39,040 nt of DNA. Source: Candidatus Stahliibacteriota bacterium. GTDB taxonomy: Bacteria; Hydrothermota; Tepidihabitantia; SM23-42. The notes under the pieces were generated by a model that saw only the letters and a program-made list of their open reading frames with translations, made no database searches and was not told the DNA's origin. The stretch is taken from contig SOIY01000229.1 of the NCBI GenBank assembly GCA_004376785.1, positions 1 through 39,040 on the forward strand, read 5' to 3'. Positions 22,255-30,565 of this stretch are shown here, piece by piece (within the stretch, counting starts at the first letter, position 1; each line of letters begins with the position of its first letter). Made by a program: the position numbers and the translations under genes.

Positions 22255-22623
22255 CTATCGCAGTGCAGGTGTCTGATCTTCAGGCGGAACCCATTTCTTC
22301 CTACCAAGACTCATTCTCTTGATAAAAAAGGCATGTGCCGGTACATTATCTACGATCCACGGTTTATAATAAGCGTTGATCAAAAGTTCTCGACCATCAT
22401 GCACATACTTCACAATGGTTGCTACCTTTTTCATGTCGGTAGTAATTACCGGTATATCAATCACCGTGTCAGTCCACTGACCATTATCTCCAATTTCAGA
22501 TATGGATGTACGGATATTCATGAAGGCATAGTTCTCACCATTTACAACAGGCTCGCCTATTACTTTACCCTGAATGGTACATTCGTTCTGTGTTAATCCT
22601 AAAAATTCTTTGTTGTTCGACAT
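22255..22623 (-). CDS. SSB-like OB-fold protein
   Basis: 122 residues with strands arranged as in a single-stranded DNA-binding OB-fold: NECTIQGKVIGEPVVNGENY, then FMNIRTSISEIGDNG, TDTVIDIPVITTD, GRELLINAYYKPWI and AFFIKRMSLGRKKW. The pattern resembles small bacterial SSBs (first strand, W/Y aromatic and basic residues), but the acidic C-terminal tip typical of SSB is absent; it ends PPEDQTPALR. It should coat single-stranded DNA, or a modified version may serve RNA. It belongs with the helicase and RuvB. The ATG at 22623 has AAAGGAG at about 8 bases. Confidence 0.6.
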   Translation of the reverse strand: MSNNKEFLGLTQNECTIQGKVIGEPVVNGENYAFMNIRTSISEIGDNGQWTDTVIDIPVITTDMKKVATIVKYVHDGRELLINAYYKPWIVDNVPAHAFFIKRMSLGRKKWVPPEDQTPALR

Positions 22624-22641
22624 AAATTTATTTCTCCTTTT

Positions 22642-22794
22642 TTAATCCTCATTTTTAATTCTATCCCATGCTTCTTCAGCCAGTGCTTTTGCATCAATCC
22701 TATAATCTGAAGCATACATATGAAAACAAGCATCAACTATTCGCAAAATCTTGTTTTTTATCCACTCATCATCCCTTTCTATATTTTTAGCCAT
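22642..22794 (-). CDS. Small acidic-helical protein, 50 residues
   Basis: The frame starts at the ATG at 22794 (M-A-K-N-I-E-R-D-D-E-W-I-K) and ends ...ALAEEAWDRIKNED. It has GGGAG 6 bases before the ATG and lies exactly in the gap between the lipoprotein and SSB-like genes. A single long helix is likely. No family recognised; its existence rests on ribosome site, position and codon use similar to its neighbours. Confidence 0.65.
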   Translation of the reverse strand: MAKNIERDDEWIKNKILRIVDACFHMYASDYRIDAKALAEEAWDRIKNED

Positions 22795-22809
22795 TTATTT
22801 CTCCCTTAA

Positions 22810-23100
22810 TTACGGCTTAATTGCATCGATAGCTTCCAAACCATAAAGGTGGTATTCATCAAACCATTTATAAACACATGCTTGATATGTAATATCACCT
22901 TTTTTAAGTGTATACCAAACCTCTCCGCCAACAATAGGACATAAGCTATAGTGCTGATATCCAACTGCCTCAAAACCGTTGGACTTAAAAACTTTACTTG
23001 CATTAGCTTTAAGATTATCAACGTTTCTAGAACATCCACCAAAGCCTGAAAATAATATAATAGCCAGAATGAATACTATTATTAGGCATACAACCTTCAT
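22810..23100 (-). CDS. Putative lipoprotein, 96 residues
   Basis: The start is set at the ATG at 23100 (MKVVCLIIVFILAIILFSGF), which has AGGAGGG 7 bases upstream; the longer frame lacks a signal. A hydrophobic stretch is followed by GGC, a lipobox-like G-G-C at residues 20-22. The mature part has NVDNLKANASKVFKSNGFEA and a W/Y-rich C-terminus. It starts 14 bases after the RNA polymerase gene stops. As with the other lipoprotein, exclusion or lysis roles are possible. Confidence 0.7.
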   Translation of the reverse strand: MKVVCLIIVFILAIILFSGFGGCSRNVDNLKANASKVFKSNGFEAVGYQHYSLCPIVGGEVWYTLKKGDITYQACVYKWFDEYHLYGLEAIDAIKP

Positions 23101-23113
23101 ATTTATCCCTCCT

Positions 23114-26100
23114 CTATACAAAACTGTTATTTCCACCGAGACATATCCCAGTGGTACGATTCTTAGATAATTCTTTTTGACCTTCTACCATTACATTGTG
23201 AGCATCATCGCTTATAGTATTAACAGTTAGCACCCTCTCAACGTAGTCCATAAGAGTTTTGCATGCGTCACGTTTATCTACGTCCTTAATAGTAGTTATT
23301 GTGTCATTATCCATAAAATCCTCAAGGACAGTCTTAGCATTATCTGATTTTCCACTCATAATAGTTTTAAGAATCTTACTTGGTGTATCTACCGCATCGG
23401 CGTCAAGATGATCGAGCAGTTGACATCCTTCTAAGTTAGCCCTGCTTGCAAAGTAAATCTTATTTTCTTTACGAACTATACGATTTATAACGTTGCTCCA
23501 GCCTTTCTCTTTAGCCTTTTGATGGTATGAATACAGATTATATATACCAACGTCTGCTGCTTTCTTCTTAATAATGTTGCATATTATAGCAGAGGTTTCG
23601 CTGGCGAATCCATGTTTGACCAGCATCTCAACATCACCGGTGCAGATTGCATCCATTACTATAGAATGCAGAGAAAGTACACCATGCTTCTGTTTAAACA
23701 CAGTATTACCTACCCGATCTAAAAATACTTCGATGGCAATGTTTACCTGTTGGTCATCTCTAACCTCAGAGTTTTCCAGTATACGCATTATATTATATGA
23801 TAACGCAATTACAGGACCGGTATGACTCTTAACACCTGTAGCTTTATCTACTAGGCCGGCGAGTGTATCAGCAGTAAGATCTCCGAACATTGTTATGTTA
23901 TAAGCGTGTAATCCAAAACAGTTAGTTTCAGGAACACCTGCTTTATTGTTTAACTGCTGAATAACCTCATAACACATCTTATTAGGTTCTTCCCACTCTT
24001 TTCGTAATAAAGCAACAGCTTCTTGTGTATGAAATGATGCCAGATAGATGACATCACCATCGAAATCTAAACCAAGAGAACATAAGTTGTTGCCACTGAC
24101 TCTGATGGTATATTTACATAAATCATCGTGTGTGACTCGTACCTTCTGAGGCCGGATAGACATAAAACCTAAGCATGGGAACCTTTCAACTAGCACTACA
24201 TCCCCATTGGTTACTCGCAAAGTTTTGGCCATATTCCTGTGTATCTCTATAGTATTTTCTGGCAGTCTGTTGGATAATGTAGCTACTGCTTTTGCAGAGA
24301 ATGGGTATCTTACTGACATTCCTAGTTGCGATATGTCACCACGTTTGGTGCCTAACATTTTAGATACCTTTGCGAAATAGGTATAGACTGAATTGTATAG
24401 CATCCGAATAGCTATAGCATTCTGAGGATCGGCCAAATATCTATGAGACATTACTAACATGTTATTAACTAGCACGCCTATCTCATTCAAGCCGAACTTA
24501 CCGTTGTCATGCTTCCAGCATTTTCTCATGCTAGATTTTGGTATATATATTTTATCAAACACACGAACTTTTTCAGATATTAATGTTCCTATTGTTATTG
24601 TTGCTGCGCCTTCGTGGATAACTTCACCATCATCATCAAGAGTCACCTGGTATGTTATAGGTAACTGCATGATAAATCCATCAGGCGCAAAGTAATCGTC
24701 CACAATAGTATTTTTGATATACTCTTCGTCCACTATAGTTCCAGCTGATTGATCCACATACTTCAGGTCTTTAGTTTGATACGTTGGAACATCTGGTGGC
24801 AACTCACCACGTTTTGATCTTAGAACTTTAAGATTTTCATGTATGTTGTCACTACCTTGAGCGTATGATAGGATCTCCGTTAGTAGAGCATTATCCTTTC
24901 CAAATCTAGTTTCTAATGCTCTCATTTCTACGTGTGATAGTTTTAAGCCAGCCCGTCTAAGTCCTTTAATATCTCTTCTGATAGTAGCATTCTCATCCCA
25001 TAGAGCGTTCTCTACACTTGCTATTACCCCCCAGAAAACTTCACCGCAGACACCTTCTAGCTTGCCCATGTATGTCTCACAAGACCATGTACCATCCCCT
25101 GGAAGATTATTCATTGTTAATATCTTACTCACATAAGACATATCTACTTGATAATCATCAGGTATTACTGTAGGTCCTTCCTTCGTGTTATTCAGAAGTG
25201 CTTCTAGTATCTGCCCGAAGTTCTTTCTTTTCTTTATTGATTTAGCAGATACAATTACATCAATCTTTCTTGTCTTGCCGGTCCTTGGATCGATAGCATA
25301 ACCAAGATCTTTCATCCTGATTACACCCTTATTGCCATGCAGATTAGTGATCTTTACGCCGTCTCTGAGATTACGTTTGTATTCTATTATTACATTGAAT
25401 ACTTCCGTAATTGTTCCACCTACGTTGGTCGCAGACTTAGTAATCTTTTTCACTTTTGCCTTATCACAATCAATATCAAATTTCTTAATGGTACCGGCGT
25501 TAGATGTAGATAGAATTTGTCCTTTTCTTATTAACTTTCCTTTGTGGACATGGAGTTTGTCGAAGCATTCGTATCTCTTCTCATATGTTATATACTTATT
25601 CCTATGTTGTAAGTCAACCATAATTTGGTCTTCAAAAACATCAGGAATATCGACAAACAAGGTAAATAGATTCCATCCTTTACGTGTAATACCTTGGTCC
25701 ATCAAATCCTGCATGGCCTGCGATCTAACTTTTGGTAATTCATCCCCCTTCATCCCTAACGTAGAATATAAATTTCGCTGGGGATTATGATAATGTATAC
25801 CGAATGGGGTTAGATGACGGATATCACGCATTAAGATATAATTCTTATTAGCTAAGCTACCATCAGCTAAACCGATTGAAGTCCATCCTCTATCAAAATA
25901 GGCTTTGTTCTTCTCAATCTGGTAAGATAAGCGTTCTTCTGGACTTTTAAGCTCATCAAATACAGGATCAACTATTACTAACCTTCTGTTCATTACCCAG
26001 CTATTAAGATAAGTCTCGTGCAGGGGCATCTTATTTATTATTTCATTAATTGCCCGTTGTAAATTGTATACAATTGTGGAAGTGTTGCCATTATTATATG

Positions 26101-26485
26101 AGTATACTAGTTGCTGTATATATGGAATTTTCTTGATCAACCCTCTAGGTATAATACCATCAGGATTATCACAAACTATTTTCTGCATAACAGCAAAGTA
26201 ACTTAAGATGAGGTCATCTTTACGAATAAAATGAGAACATACAGCTCTTCGCACTTCGTTCTGTTTGACTAAAAATACGCCATTGTCCTCATATGGTATA
26301 GGAACATTAAATGAATGCTGCTCATCATCTTTAGAAAGTATAAACCAAAGTGAATTATTAGCAATCTTTGTATCAAGTTTGATTCCGAAATCTATATTCT
26401 TTTTCTTCCCCTCAACATCAGTTCTGGCCACAAATTGTGCTATCACACTTGAACGCAGTAATTCAGTCTTTGACTCCAAATTCAT
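23114..26485 (-). CDS. Single-chain two-barrel RNA polymerase (fused beta-beta')
   Basis: The 1123-residue protein joins both catalytic double-psi barrels of multisubunit RNA polymerase. The beta-like barrel has GVKITNLHGNKGVIRM: Lys378 and Lys386, spaced by eight, match the two active-site Lys of beta. It is followed by SIKKRKNFGQILEALLN, like beta's RMNIGQILE. The beta'-like barrel has VLVERFPCLGFMSIRPQ, like beta' NRAPTLHRL, then CSLGLDFDGDVIYLA with Asp807, 809 and 811 in place of NADFDGD as Mg ligands. Typical bacterial beta plus beta' exceed 2700 residues, so most lineage-specific parts are lost. The enzyme should make RNA from a DNA template with a phage sigma factor (8086-8898) or alone. 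AAAGGAG precedes the ATG. A relation to YonO-type or plasmid-type fused enzymes is a guess. Confidence 0.93.
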   Translation of the reverse strand: MNLESKTELLRSSVIAQFVARTDVEGKKKNIDFGIKLDTKIANNSLWFILSKDDEQHSFNVPIPYEDNGVFLVKQNEVRRAVCSHFIRKDDLILSYFAVMQKIVCDNPDGIIPRGLIKKIPYIQQLVYSYNNGNTSTIVYNLQRAINEIINKMPLHETYLNSWVMNRRLVIVDPVFDELKSPEERLSYQIEKNKAYFDRGWTSIGLADGSLANKNYILMRDIRHLTPFGIHYHNPQRNLYSTLGMKGDELPKVRSQAMQDLMDQGITRKGWNLFTLFVDIPDVFEDQIMVDLQHRNKYITYEKRYECFDKLHVHKGKLIRKGQILSTSNAGTIKKFDIDCDKAKVKKITKSATNVGGTITEVFNVIIEYKRNLRDGVKITNLHGNKGVIRMKDLGYAIDPRTGKTRKIDVIVSAKSIKKRKNFGQILEALLNNTKEGPTVIPDDYQVDMSYVSKILTMNNLPGDGTWSCETYMGKLEGVCGEVFWGVIASVENALWDENATIRRDIKGLRRAGLKLSHVEMRALETRFGKDNALLTEILSYAQGSDNIHENLKVLRSKRGELPPDVPTYQTKDLKYVDQSAGTIVDEEYIKNTIVDDYFAPDGFIMQLPITYQVTLDDDGEVIHEGAATITIGTLISEKVRVFDKIYIPKSSMRKCWKHDNGKFGLNEIGVLVNNMLVMSHRYLADPQNAIAIRMLYNSVYTYFAKVSKMLGTKRGDISQLGMSVRYPFSAKAVATLSNRLPENTIEIHRNMAKTLRVTNGDVVLVERFPCLGFMSIRPQKVRVTHDDLCKYTIRVSGNNLCSLGLDFDGDVIYLASFHTQEAVALLRKEWEEPNKMCYEVIQQLNNKAGVPETNCFGLHAYNITMFGDLTADTLAGLVDKATGVKSHTGPVIALSYNIMRILENSEVRDDQQVNIAIEVFLDRVGNTVFKQKHGVLSLHSIVMDAICTGDVEMLVKHGFASETSAIICNIIKKKAADVGIYNLYSYHQKAKEKGWSNVINRIVRKENKIYFASRANLEGCQLLDHLDADAVDTPSKILKTIMSGKSDNAKTVLEDFMDNDTITTIKDVDKRDACKTLMDYVERVLTVNTISDDAHNVMVEGQKELSKNRTTGICLGGNNSFV

Positions 26486-26487
26486 AG

Positions 26488-27315
26488 TTAGGCTCCTTTG
26501 CTATGATTTAACTTGATTAATGCCATTGACATCTTATTCATGTTTGTTGCTATTATGCGTCGTGATTTATTAACTGCATATTTATTAACAATCGCCTCCT
26601 TTTGCATAGATTTTTCTTCATCAAAAAAGTTTTTGACATACATATTGAAAAACTCATCGTACCCAGCGTGTTTTATTTGTAATTTTAGTAACATTTGTTT
26701 AAAAGTAACTAGGTAATTAGCATAATTTCTTACAGAATATATTGTTGACGCAGTTCTTATTGCTAAAACAACATCTTGTAATTCAAGTTTGGAGTAATCT
26801 TTTAGTAATTGAAAGATAAACTTTTGTGAATACTTGAGTTGTTTTAAAATAATAGGTATTACTTTATTAAAATGATAGTGCTCTATATGACTTTGTACCC
26901 ACGCCCTATTTTTAATTCCTTCATTTTTTAATATATTACTAAAAGTATTCCTTGGTACAATAGTTCCGGCACAAACTACGCCACTATCTTCAGATAGTTT
27001 CTTGAAAAAAGAAGAGTTCTTTTTGAAGTTTCTTCTAAGACTTTCTATATTTTTTTCAGCATTTTGTTTAGAATTACATGTTTCAATTGGTATAACATTT
27101 AGAACAACTCTTCTCTCCCTTCTAAGCTTGTTCTCATTACCATATTTGATAAATATTATGGATATAGGTGTAACTATTAGTCCTTCTTCATAATTGATAG
27201 CCAGGAATCTTGTTGGTCCTATTCCAGAAATATAACCAATACTTCCACACCTAGGACTAAGCTTTTTGTTTGCGGTACTCATTACTATAGAAACTTGTGT
27301 ACCAATAGGAAACAT
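26488..27315 (-). CDS. Orphan with N-terminal barrel-like domain, 275 residues
   Basis: Residues 1-75 read FPIGTQVSIVMSTANKK and CGSIGYISGIGPTRFLAINY, a small beta domain; the rest is a basic, helical part with SLRRNFKKNSSFFKKLSED and long Lys-rich helices. It shares the G-x-x-G-[YF]-I-S-x-x-G pattern with the next gene upstream (27328-28110), so the two may be distant paralogues. It ends 3 bases before the RNA polymerase start. A role as polymerase partner is plausible from position only. SD AAGGGG. Confidence 0.6.
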   Translation of the reverse strand: MFPIGTQVSIVMSTANKKLSPRCGSIGYISGIGPTRFLAINYEEGLIVTPISIIFIKYGNENKLRRERRVVLNVIPIETCNSKQNAEKNIESLRRNFKKNSSFFKKLSEDSGVVCAGTIVPRNTFSNILKNEGIKNRAWVQSHIEHYHFNKVIPIILKQLKYSQKFIFQLLKDYSKLELQDVVLAIRTASTIYSVRNYANYLVTFKQMLLKLQIKHAGYDEFFNMYVKNFFDEEKSMQKEAIVNKYAVNKSRRIIATNMNKMSMALIKLNHSKGA

Positions 27316-27327
27316 CGTTATAACCCC

Positions 27328-28110
27328 TTACTTGGTTTTGGCTTTATGTAATTTATTTATTTCTTTTTCTGTAACTTTGTAATACTTTATGGTTCTTTCT
27401 ATTAAACCATTATCATCAGTAAATTTGTATTCGTTTTTTGCCCCTTTCTTTTCCAGAAATTTACCTTTATTTGTAAACTCCAAAAATTCTGAAGCATTTA
27501 ATTCACATTTTGCTTTTGATTCATCCATGTCCAAATGTATTTTGACCATGGATGAATACATAACGCGTGCTTCGTCTATAAATGACTCCCTGACCTCCAG
27601 ATTTTCATAAAAATTTAGATGACCACCTGGGTCTTCTCTGAAATAATCTGGTAATCTAAGTATTTTATTAACAGGATTTTTATTACTTGACGGCCACTTA
27701 TTGTGCTTACATCTAGATGCCATTAGCCTTAGTCTATGAGACATAGCTACGGACCATCCCAGGAAATCTAAGGAAGTTACTTCCATTAAATTATTGTGCT
27801 GATTTTCTTCCTTATCTATATAAACAAAGCTTTTTCTGTTCTCAATTGTTGGTAGTATCTTTGCAAAATTTTCTGAGTCAAATGTAAAAACAGGCATTTT
27901 AAGTCTGCAAATCTCTATCCTGTCTTTACCTGTTTTACCCTTTCTTATTAGTACTGTGTTCATACTCACCACGTTTTGATAGCTATCATCCAGTCCACCT
28001 AGAGATGATATAAATCCAACGCTGCCTGGAATATGAGAGGGGTTTTTAATTTTGTCTGAAATTGTAAATTTAGTACCGGTATCTAGTATACCGCTTTGTA
28101 AAAGTTCCAT
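27328..28110 (-). CDS. Orphan with N-terminal barrel-like domain, 260 residues
   Basis: The N-terminus (GILDTGTKFTISDKIKN, PGSVGFISSLGGLDD) resembles that of the neighbour at 26488-27315. The middle has SLDFLGWSVAMSHRLRLMAS and basic RCKHNKWPSSNKN; the end is helical (EKEINKLHKAKTK). Length and order agree with the neighbour, which supports tandem duplication followed by strong divergence. AGGAGA lies 10 bases before the ATG. No family recognised. Confidence 0.6.
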   Translation of the reverse strand: MELLQSGILDTGTKFTISDKIKNPSHIPGSVGFISSLGGLDDSYQNVVSMNTVLIRKGKTGKDRIEICRLKMPVFTFDSENFAKILPTIENRKSFVYIDKEENQHNNLMEVTSLDFLGWSVAMSHRLRLMASRCKHNKWPSSNKNPVNKILRLPDYFREDPGGHLNFYENLEVRESFIDEARVMYSSMVKIHLDMDESKAKCELNASEFLEFTNKGKFLEKKGAKNEYKFTDDNGLIERTIKYYKVTEKEINKLHKAKTK

Positions 28111-28111
28111 T

Positions 28112-28471
28112 TTATTCTATCTCCTGCACAACAAAATTGTTATCATTCTCAGAAACAAACACTGCGCTTTTTTCTTTAGTGTTAACTGAGCTTATGTAGT
28201 TAAGTCTCTCTGATACAAAGAGTTTCTTATCCATATTAATGCTGTCCCCGTCTATTTTCTTTATTACTATAACAAGACGATAGCCTTCCAGGGTGTCATA
28301 CTTTTTACATACTTCTATTAATGGTTTAGTTTCTTTAGACTCTATTTTGCTGGCCGCTTTTCTGCTTTGGCATATAGCATTAAACTCGTCATCTTTTATA
28401 AAGCCTAAGAATCTACCAATATATTTATGTTCTGTTTTATCTACTAAATAATGCAACTCAACTTGTGCCAT
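28112..28471 (-). CDS. Hypothetical protein, 119 residues
   Basis: The product begins MAQVELHYLVDKTEHKYIGR and is rich in Lys/Glu, with strands LEGYRLVIVIKKIDG and SAVFVSENDNNFVVQEIE. It may be a small beta-sandwich or barrel. GGAGAAG lies 8 bases before the ATG. One base separates it from both flanking genes, so it is translated as part of the chain. Confidence 0.6.
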   Translation of the reverse strand: MAQVELHYLVDKTEHKYIGRFLGFIKDDEFNAICQSRKAASKIESKETKPLIEVCKKYDTLEGYRLVIVIKKIDGDSINMDKKLFVSERLNYISSVNTKEKSAVFVSENDNNFVVQEIE

Positions 28472-28472
28472 A

Positions 28473-28982
28473 TTAATCTTCTCCTAATTTATCTAATTTT
28501 TCTGCAATATCAGCTATACTTTTGCACGTTTCTATTGTGTCATCTGTCTCAATGTCATCCTCGTCAACCGACATCACTATACTTAATTCATAACCATATA
28601 GTATAAACATTTGATCAATATCATAAAGAAAGTTTGCTGATTCGTTACCTTTCAACAGAGACCTTACCTCATAGGCTAATTCTTTGTAGTCATCGTCTGA
28701 CTCAGAATCAAGTATAACTCCATGTGAATGATTCTCTTGATCCATAACTACTATAAATGCCTGTTGATTCCTAAGATCTCTTGGTATTGATTTGGCTGAC
28801 GTTAATACTCCATGTATTACTCTTAAGTCTGAACAAATACTTATATTTTTAGTCCTTAGATGACTAAGAAGCTGTTCATACGAGGAACACACAACCAACT
28901 CACCAGATGGAGTGACAGCAGTATCAACCCCTACTATGTACACTTCCTCATAGAGCATATTAAATAATGCTGATTTATCCAT
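28473..28982 (-). CDS. Acidic hypothetical protein, 169 residues
   Basis: MDKSALFNMLYEEVYIVGVD leads into a mixed alpha/beta fold with IPRDLRNQQAFIVVMDQ, and acidic stretches (DSESDDDYKELA, DEDDIETDDTIETC). Its ATG lies 8 bases inside the end of the C26-like gene, so the two are coupled. It is probably part of the same modification cluster, but no motif identifies it. Confidence 0.6.
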   Translation of the reverse strand: MDKSALFNMLYEEVYIVGVDTAVTPSGELVVCSSYEQLLSHLRTKNISICSDLRVIHGVLTSAKSIPRDLRNQQAFIVVMDQENHSHGVILDSESDDDYKELAYEVRSLLKGNESANFLYDIDQMFILYGYELSIVMSVDEDDIETDDTIETCKSIADIAEKLDKLGED

Positions 28983-29688
28983 TTATTTCCTTAATGTTTA
29001 TGCTATCTGCAGAAACATATTTGGTTTTGAACTCTTTCATGTTCATTTTAAGAAAATTATTCAGTAATGTTTTGTAATAAATGTAAGCTTTGGCACTACT
29101 AACCATAAATTCAGGGTGCCATTGCACCCCAAACACTTTATACCATGGTATAAGAATAGCTTCTACTTCTGGCCCATGCCAATTTATTTCTTCATCTTTA
29201 TTACCTATGTATTTGCTAGATTGCTTTTCAAGACTCCAAGCTAGGATGTGTCCATCTGCTGGAGGTATACACATTTGATGATGAAGACTGTTAGTCATAA
29301 ATGAGTCAAACGTTTTACAAGAAGTATTTACTATATGCTGATTTGATACATGCCCATCCATATGGTGTATTAATTTACCGCCACACATCACATTTAGAAA
29401 TTGCATGCCCCGACAGATACCAGCCATAGGTATATTAGATTTCATAGCTACATTAAATATCTTTTTGTCCAACTCATCGCGTTTTTTACTCACCGTGCAA
29501 TAATTTTTTGGACTAGTATCACCGTAGAGTTCAGGTGATACATCTTCTCCGCCAGTAAATTGTACCAGTTTAAAATCTTTAGGATTTAACACAAAAGCAG
29601 TATAGTCGAGAGTTACTTCACCGAAATCTCTCAGCATAGGTGCATATGAGTTATTATCTGGGTTAAGAACTAGTATCCTATCTTTCAT
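28975..29688 (-). CDS. Class I GATase-like peptidase (C26 family), paralogue 1
   Basis: 237 residues with the full triad of a gamma-glutamyl hydrolase/PuuD-type enzyme: FTGGEDVSPELYGD (residues 44-57), nucleophile elbow AGICRGMQFLN with Cys92, SLHHQMCIP and FGVQWHPEFM (His and Glu of the triad). It should cleave gamma-glutamyl amide bonds, or use glutamine as an ammonia source. Such C26 proteins accompany GS-like amidoligases and GGCT-like proteins in known phage clusters, where they probably remove or edit a gamma-glutamyl group. Start at the ATG at 29688, three bases after the previous stop. Confidence 0.9.
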   Translation of the reverse strand: MKDRILVLNPDNNSYAPMLRDFGEVTLDYTAFVLNPKDFKLVQFTGGEDVSPELYGDTSPKNYCTVSKKRDELDKKIFNVAMKSNIPMAGICRGMQFLNVMCGGKLIHHMDGHVSNQHIVNTSCKTFDSFMTNSLHHQMCIPPADGHILAWSLEKQSSKYIGNKDEEINWHGPEVEAILIPWYKVFGVQWHPEFMVSSAKAYIYYKTLLNNFLKMNMKEFKTKYVSADSINIKEING

Positions 29689-29691
29689 ACA

Positions 29692-29991
29692 TTATTCCTC
29701 TAAATCAGGTGTTTTGATTTCTTGTGGTTTTGCAAGCTCGTAAGCAATATCTACGACATCAGCAACCTTAATGAACCGTTGCACAGGTGACTCGTCAAAG
29801 CTTATACAAAATACAGGTTCTGTCATTCTCTTACCAGCAAGAGAGCCAGTCTCTCTATAATCTATTTTTGATACAGCGGGACTATCCTCTACTACTGTAC
29901 CATCTTCAAGCGTTGGTTGTTGATCAACAGTAAACTTAACTGGTAAACTTAAGTTATAACCTTTTCTCCAAATTTCTATAATTCCTGCCAT
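29692..29991 (-). CDS. Hypothetical protein, 99 residues
   Basis: MAGIIEIWRKGYNLSLPVKF with several short strands (TEPVFCISFDESP) and a helical, acidic end (KPQEIKTPDLEE). GAGGAG precedes the ATG by about 8 bases. The gene lies between a C26 protein and a four-hairpin non-coding element, inside the first amidoligase cluster. A small beta-rich protein could be a carrier or substrate; nothing proves it. Confidence 0.6.
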   Translation of the reverse strand: MAGIIEIWRKGYNLSLPVKFTVDQQPTLEDGTVVEDSPAVSKIDYRETGSLAGKRMTEPVFCISFDESPVQRFIKVADVVDIAYELAKPQEIKTPDLEE

Positions 29992-30020
29992 TTTTAATCT
30001 CCTCTTTTTTTATTTTACAG

Positions 30021-30116
30021 GACCGCACAGAACGGTCACAGAGAAACCCTCGAATCTTATGTTTCACTATTACTTTGCTACGCAAAGTCATATGTATGGA
30101 TTTTTGGTAAAAATCC
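30021..30116 (-). ncRNA. Four consecutive hairpins in a 166-base intergenic gap
   Basis: Perfect stems follow one another: GACCG/CGGTC (30021-30037, 7-base loop), GAAAC/GTTTC (30043-30065), ACTTTGC-TAC-GCAAAGT (30072-30088) and GGATTTTT-GGT-AAAAATCC (30098-30116). The surrounding gene order is packed to overlapping ends, so a 166-base gap with four stems is exceptional. They might form a small RNA, a processing site or an mRNA leader for the 99-residue protein. No T-run follows, so a simple terminator is unlikely. Confidence 0.45.
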
Positions 30117-30157
30117 AACACTATATTTATTGGACGATAGACAAAACTAATCAACGT

Positions 30158-30565
30158 TCACATGCCTGGTTCCCACAATCCATCATCGATTTTCATAGAA
30201 GTCTTAGGCTCTCGCGAATATTCATAGACATACACTTCCATCTTTTCACCATCTTTTGTTTTTGCCGTGACCACCCTACGGTTATACAAATTGTTTTTTT
30301 CTTCACTTTTTGGGTTATAACCTTCAATCATATCCATAGTACGGATTATTTCTTTTATGTCATCCTTGTGAAATTTATGAACTTCACCTTGGACGAGCCC
30401 TTTACCTTTCAGCTTTATTGTAGGATAAGGTCCTAAATTATACAGCGATCCAACAATCGTAGCAGGTGTTACAGATAGACGAGTATCAGCAAATACTTTT
30501 CTATCCAAGGGTCTTCCTTCTTTAAGCGTTCCATACACAAACACATTTAATACTTTCTTACTCAT
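30158..30565 (-). CDS. Gamma-glutamyl cyclotransferase-like (AIG2/GGCT) protein
   Basis: 135 residues with the GGCT fold hallmarks: LNVFVYGTLKEGRPLDR (the YGTLK loop), the strand TIVGSLYNLGPYPTIKL, GLVQGEVHKF and the acidic M-I-E-G-Y segment in which the Glu is the proton-transfer residue, ending in VYVYEYSREP. Members act on gamma-glutamyl peptides, releasing pyroglutamate, or form such links. In phages they accompany GS-like ligases and C26 peptidases, as here. It overlaps the nucleotidyltransferase gene by 8 bases (start within its end). Confidence 0.88.
   Translation of the reverse strand: MSKKVLNVFVYGTLKEGRPLDRKVFADTRLSVTPATIVGSLYNLGPYPTIKLKGKGLVQGEVHKFHKDDIKEIIRTMDMIEGYNPKSEEKNNLYNRRVVTAKTKDGEKMEVYVYEYSREPKTSMKIDDGLWEPGM

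Noticed and set aside
22806..23042. 78-codon alternative frame over the lipoprotein
   Set aside because: Other frame of a gene with clear signal peptide, lipobox and AGGAGGG.
25332..25790. 152-codon plus-strand frame
   Set aside because: Antisense to the RNA polymerase coding region with intact motifs; shadow.
29954..30154. 66-codon minus frame across the four hairpins
   Set aside because: It runs through perfect stems and into the neighbouring gene in another frame without a ribosome site.
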